From the NCBI GenBank assembly GCA_002455375.1, contig DKKR01000030.1, positions 4,943-12,771 of the forward strand: a stretch of DNA of 7,829 bases, in the 5' to 3' direction. The notes under the pieces were generated by a model that saw nothing but the letters and a program-made list of their open reading frames with translations, was not told the DNA's origin and ran no database searches. Positions within the stretch are counted from its first letter, which is position 1, and the number at the start of each line of letters is the position of its first letter. The stretch is from Bacteroidetes bacterium UBA6661. GTDB taxonomy: Bacteria; Bacteroidota; Bacteroidia; AKYH767-A; OLB10. Shown piece by piece: positions 6,106-7,829 of the stretch. Made by a program: the position numbers and the translations under genes.

Positions 6106-6185
6106 GGTTACACCAATCTGTATATTAATTTACAATCCAGAATGTAGTGTAACCTAATATCGTTTTTCCTTGTATAGAGGTTATA
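6106..6185. promoter_or_regulatory. Nested inverted repeats before the wzc-like gene (possible operator or leader structure)
   Basis: Outer arms GGTTACAC (6106-6113) and GTGTAACC (6147-6154) are a perfect 8-bp inverted repeat 33 bases apart. Between them lies a 16-base near-palindrome at 6119-6134 (TGTA...TACA) with one mismatched pair (6123/6130). A third element, AGGTTATA (6178-6185), can pair with TGTAACCT (6148-6155) through one G-T pair. The middle arm could therefore choose between two partners. The final arm lies 13 bases before the ATG at 6199. No TAnnTTTG box is present on the plus strand of this gap, so I cannot say whether these are DNA operators or part of a transcribed leader. 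Regulation of the downstream polysaccharide gene is an inference. Confidence 0.45.
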
Positions 6186-6198
6186 AAATTCAGTAAAG

Positions 6199-7829
6199 AT
6201 GACAACAAAATCATTTTGGTCACAACAAGCCATTCTTCGCATCAGGTCAAACAAACGATTATTTCTTGGTTGCCTTTTGGCAGGCAGTGTTGGAGCTTCA
6301 GCCTATTTGTTTCTAATGCCAAAGGTTTATGAATCGCAGGCTATATTAAAAAACATTGACCCCGATACACAATCAACTGCCATTGCTGCAGAAATGATTC
6401 GTTCACCCAAAACTATTCAACAATCTGTAAAAGGTATGGGACTGAACGTAGAATACTTTGTAAGCAAAAACTTTCAGACATCAGAATGTTTTGACAATAA
6501 GCCTGTGAGTGTTTCATATAACTTAAAGGATGATTCGTTCAGTCAGCAAAATTTTAGTCTGCAACGCGATGGGGAAAAAACTTACATACTTGAATATGAT
6601 GATCAGACAGGGCATCAACAAAAACGAGGCAGCTATAATGAATTGCTCGACCTTGGATCGTTGGCTGTAACCATTGAAAAAACACCTTATCTGAATTTGC
6701 TTGATGCTAAAGATGAAGTTTCATTTACCATTTATTCTGATAGCCGCTTAGCCAATAAAATAGCTGAGCAGAATCTGAGTTGTACTATTGAGGATGGTGG
6801 TGTTATAAAGCTTAACAGCCAAAGTACTAATCCGGCCAAAGCATACCGTATAGCAAGTGCTGTTTCTAAAGGATATGGAAATGCCGGACAACAGGCTAAC
6901 GAATCACATTCCTTAGCAAATGTTCAACTCATCAACAATCAGCTTGATCGTGTTTCGCAGGAGTTAGACAATGCACAACGCGAATTATCCCATTTTCAAA
7001 GTGAAAACAATGCCTATGAAATGCCACAACAGGCAGGTGCTGTGCTGAACACTGTTAGTCAACTTCAGATTCAGAAAGTAGAAGCAGATATGCAAATAGC
7101 TGCATTAGATAATCTGAGTGATTACATGCGCAAGAACAGAAACGTGAACACCATTTCACCTGAGTATGGAACCATTACAGATATTATTTATACAGAAACA
7201 TATCTGAAGCTGAATGATAAAGTTGCCGAGCGTCAGCAACTGCTGGAGCAAGGTGCAGACCTTTCAAAAGTTGATAAAGAAATAAGCTCACTTAAAGAAA
7301 TGCTTGCTGAGAGTATCCGTAATACAAGAAAAAAACTAACTATCAGACAAGAAACGCTTGCAGCAGCTATTGTTTCGGCTAAAGACAGAATTCAAAATCT
7401 GCCACAGACAGAAGAAAAACTACAGCAAATTAACAGAAGTATATACTTATACACCAAGCTTTATGATTTTCTGATTCAGAAAAGAGCAGAGGCTATGGTT
7501 GAGGCGCCTGTTCTGCCACCATCATCATACATATTAAATGAAGCTAAAATGCCTACTGCACCCATAAGTCCAAATGCAGCAAAAGTATGGTCGTTGGCAT
7601 TACTTGTTTCGCTTTTGTTTGGTGCTTTAATAACTGCTGTTAAACCCCTATTGAAAATTAAAATCAGCAATAGAAAAGATCTGCAGAAATTTACAGATAT
7701 TCCATTTATCGCCAATATAGAAGCAGGCGGTAAAAATCATGATTTCATTGAATCTTTTATGACACTTTGCACCAAAATACTCATGCTTGGAAACAAACAG
7801 CCGGTGAAGATGATAACTATAACATCAGC
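6199..7829 (+). CDS. Wzc-like polysaccharide copolymerase / BY-type tyrosine kinase, N-terminal part
   Basis: 543 codons are visible, and the frame is open at the right edge. The topology is that of a PCP-2 polysaccharide chain-length protein in the inner membrane. A cytoplasmic start is followed by TM1 at about 21-40, a periplasmic domain of about 420 residues, and TM2 at about 463-481. Coiled-coil segments occupy about 239-275 and 330-430. The late periplasmic helix LPQTEEKLQQINRSIYLYTKLYDFLIQKR (401-429, shown in part) is a family hallmark. PTAPISP (452-458) is the proline motif before TM2. After TM2 the cytoplasmic part ends with VKMITITS, the strand that normally precedes a Walker A loop in BY kinases; the loop itself is outside the window. 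The likely job is control of capsule or exopolysaccharide polymer length and export. The upstream gap has nested inverted repeats. No Shine-Dalgarno is evident beyond an A-rich GTAAAG next to the ATG. Confidence 0.85.
   Translation, partial: MTTKSFWSQQAILRIRSNKRLFLGCLLAGSVGASAYLFLMPKVYESQAILKNIDPDTQSTAIAAEMIRSPKTIQQSVKGMGLNVEYFVSKNFQTSECFDNKPVSVSYNLKDDSFSQQNFSLQRDGEKTYILEYDDQTGHQQKRGSYNELLDLGSLAVTIEKTPYLNLLDAKDEVSFTIYSDSRLANKIAEQNLSCTIEDGGVIKLNSQSTNPAKAYRIASAVSKGYGNAGQQANESHSLANVQLINNQLDRVSQELDNAQRELSHFQSENNAYEMPQQAGAVLNTVSQLQIQKVEADMQIAALDNLSDYMRKNRNVNTISPEYGTITDIIYTETYLKLNDKVAERQQLLEQGADLSKVDKEISSLKEMLAESIRNTRKKLTIRQETLAAAIVSAKDRIQNLPQTEEKLQQINRSIYLYTKLYDFLIQKRAEAMVEAPVLPPSSYILNEAKMPTAPISPNAAKVWSLALLVSLLFGALITAVKPLLKIKISNRKDLQKFTDIPFIANIEAGGKNHDFIESFMTLCTKILMLGNKQPVKMITITS

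Noticed and set aside
7476..7715. A 79-codon minus-strand frame within the wzc-like gene
   Set aside because: It is antisense to the proline motif and TM2 of the real gene and has no supporting features.

Overview
The window is AT-rich bacterial chromosome and most likely comes from a member of the Bacteroidota. Three things point there. The window encodes GldH, a gliding-motility lipoprotein confined to that phylum. It encodes a cysteine-rich PSP1/RicT protein of the Bacteroidota type. Promoter boxes matching the phylum's TAnnTTTG -7 element precede three of the genes, and Shine-Dalgarno sequences are largely absent. I cannot place it below phylum with confidence.

Layout. (1) 1-351, minus strand: the N-terminal 117 codons of an exported protein with a clear signal peptide; the rest lies outside the window. 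(2) 352-808: an AT-rich gap holding a probable terminator for the next gene and a scatter of AAACCG hexamers. (3) 809-2023, minus: complete phosphoglycerate kinase (pgk). (4) 2024-2219: a divergent promoter region with one -7 box on each strand. (5) 2220-5008, plus: a tight three-gene cluster of a DNA polymerase III delta'-type clamp-loader subunit (holB), a PSP1/RicT protein with an 11-lysine tail segment, and gldH, whose start lies inside the ricT gene. (6) 5009-5098: a short convergent gap with a strong bidirectional hairpin terminator. (7) 5099-5941, minus: an unrecognised helical lipoprotein with a good two-part Bacteroidota promoter. (8) 5942-6198: a divergent regulatory gap with a nested inverted-repeat structure. 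(9) 6199-7829, plus: the N-terminal 543 codons of a Wzc-like polysaccharide copolymerase / BY-type tyrosine kinase, cut by the window edge just before the expected kinase P-loop.

How they fit together. Most genes are housekeeping (glycolysis, replication) or envelope-related (an exported protein, two lipoproteins, a capsule/exopolysaccharide chain-length protein). The holB-ricT-gldH group looks like one transcription unit that joins replication, a cysteine-rich putative RNA-processing/regulatory factor and a gliding/secretion lipoprotein. I see no mobile element, CRISPR array, phage gene, tRNA or rRNA, and no obviously new multi-gene system. The least explained pieces are the nested inverted repeats before the wzc-like gene, the holB promoter that overlaps apparent codons, and the cysteine/polylysine architecture of the RicT protein.
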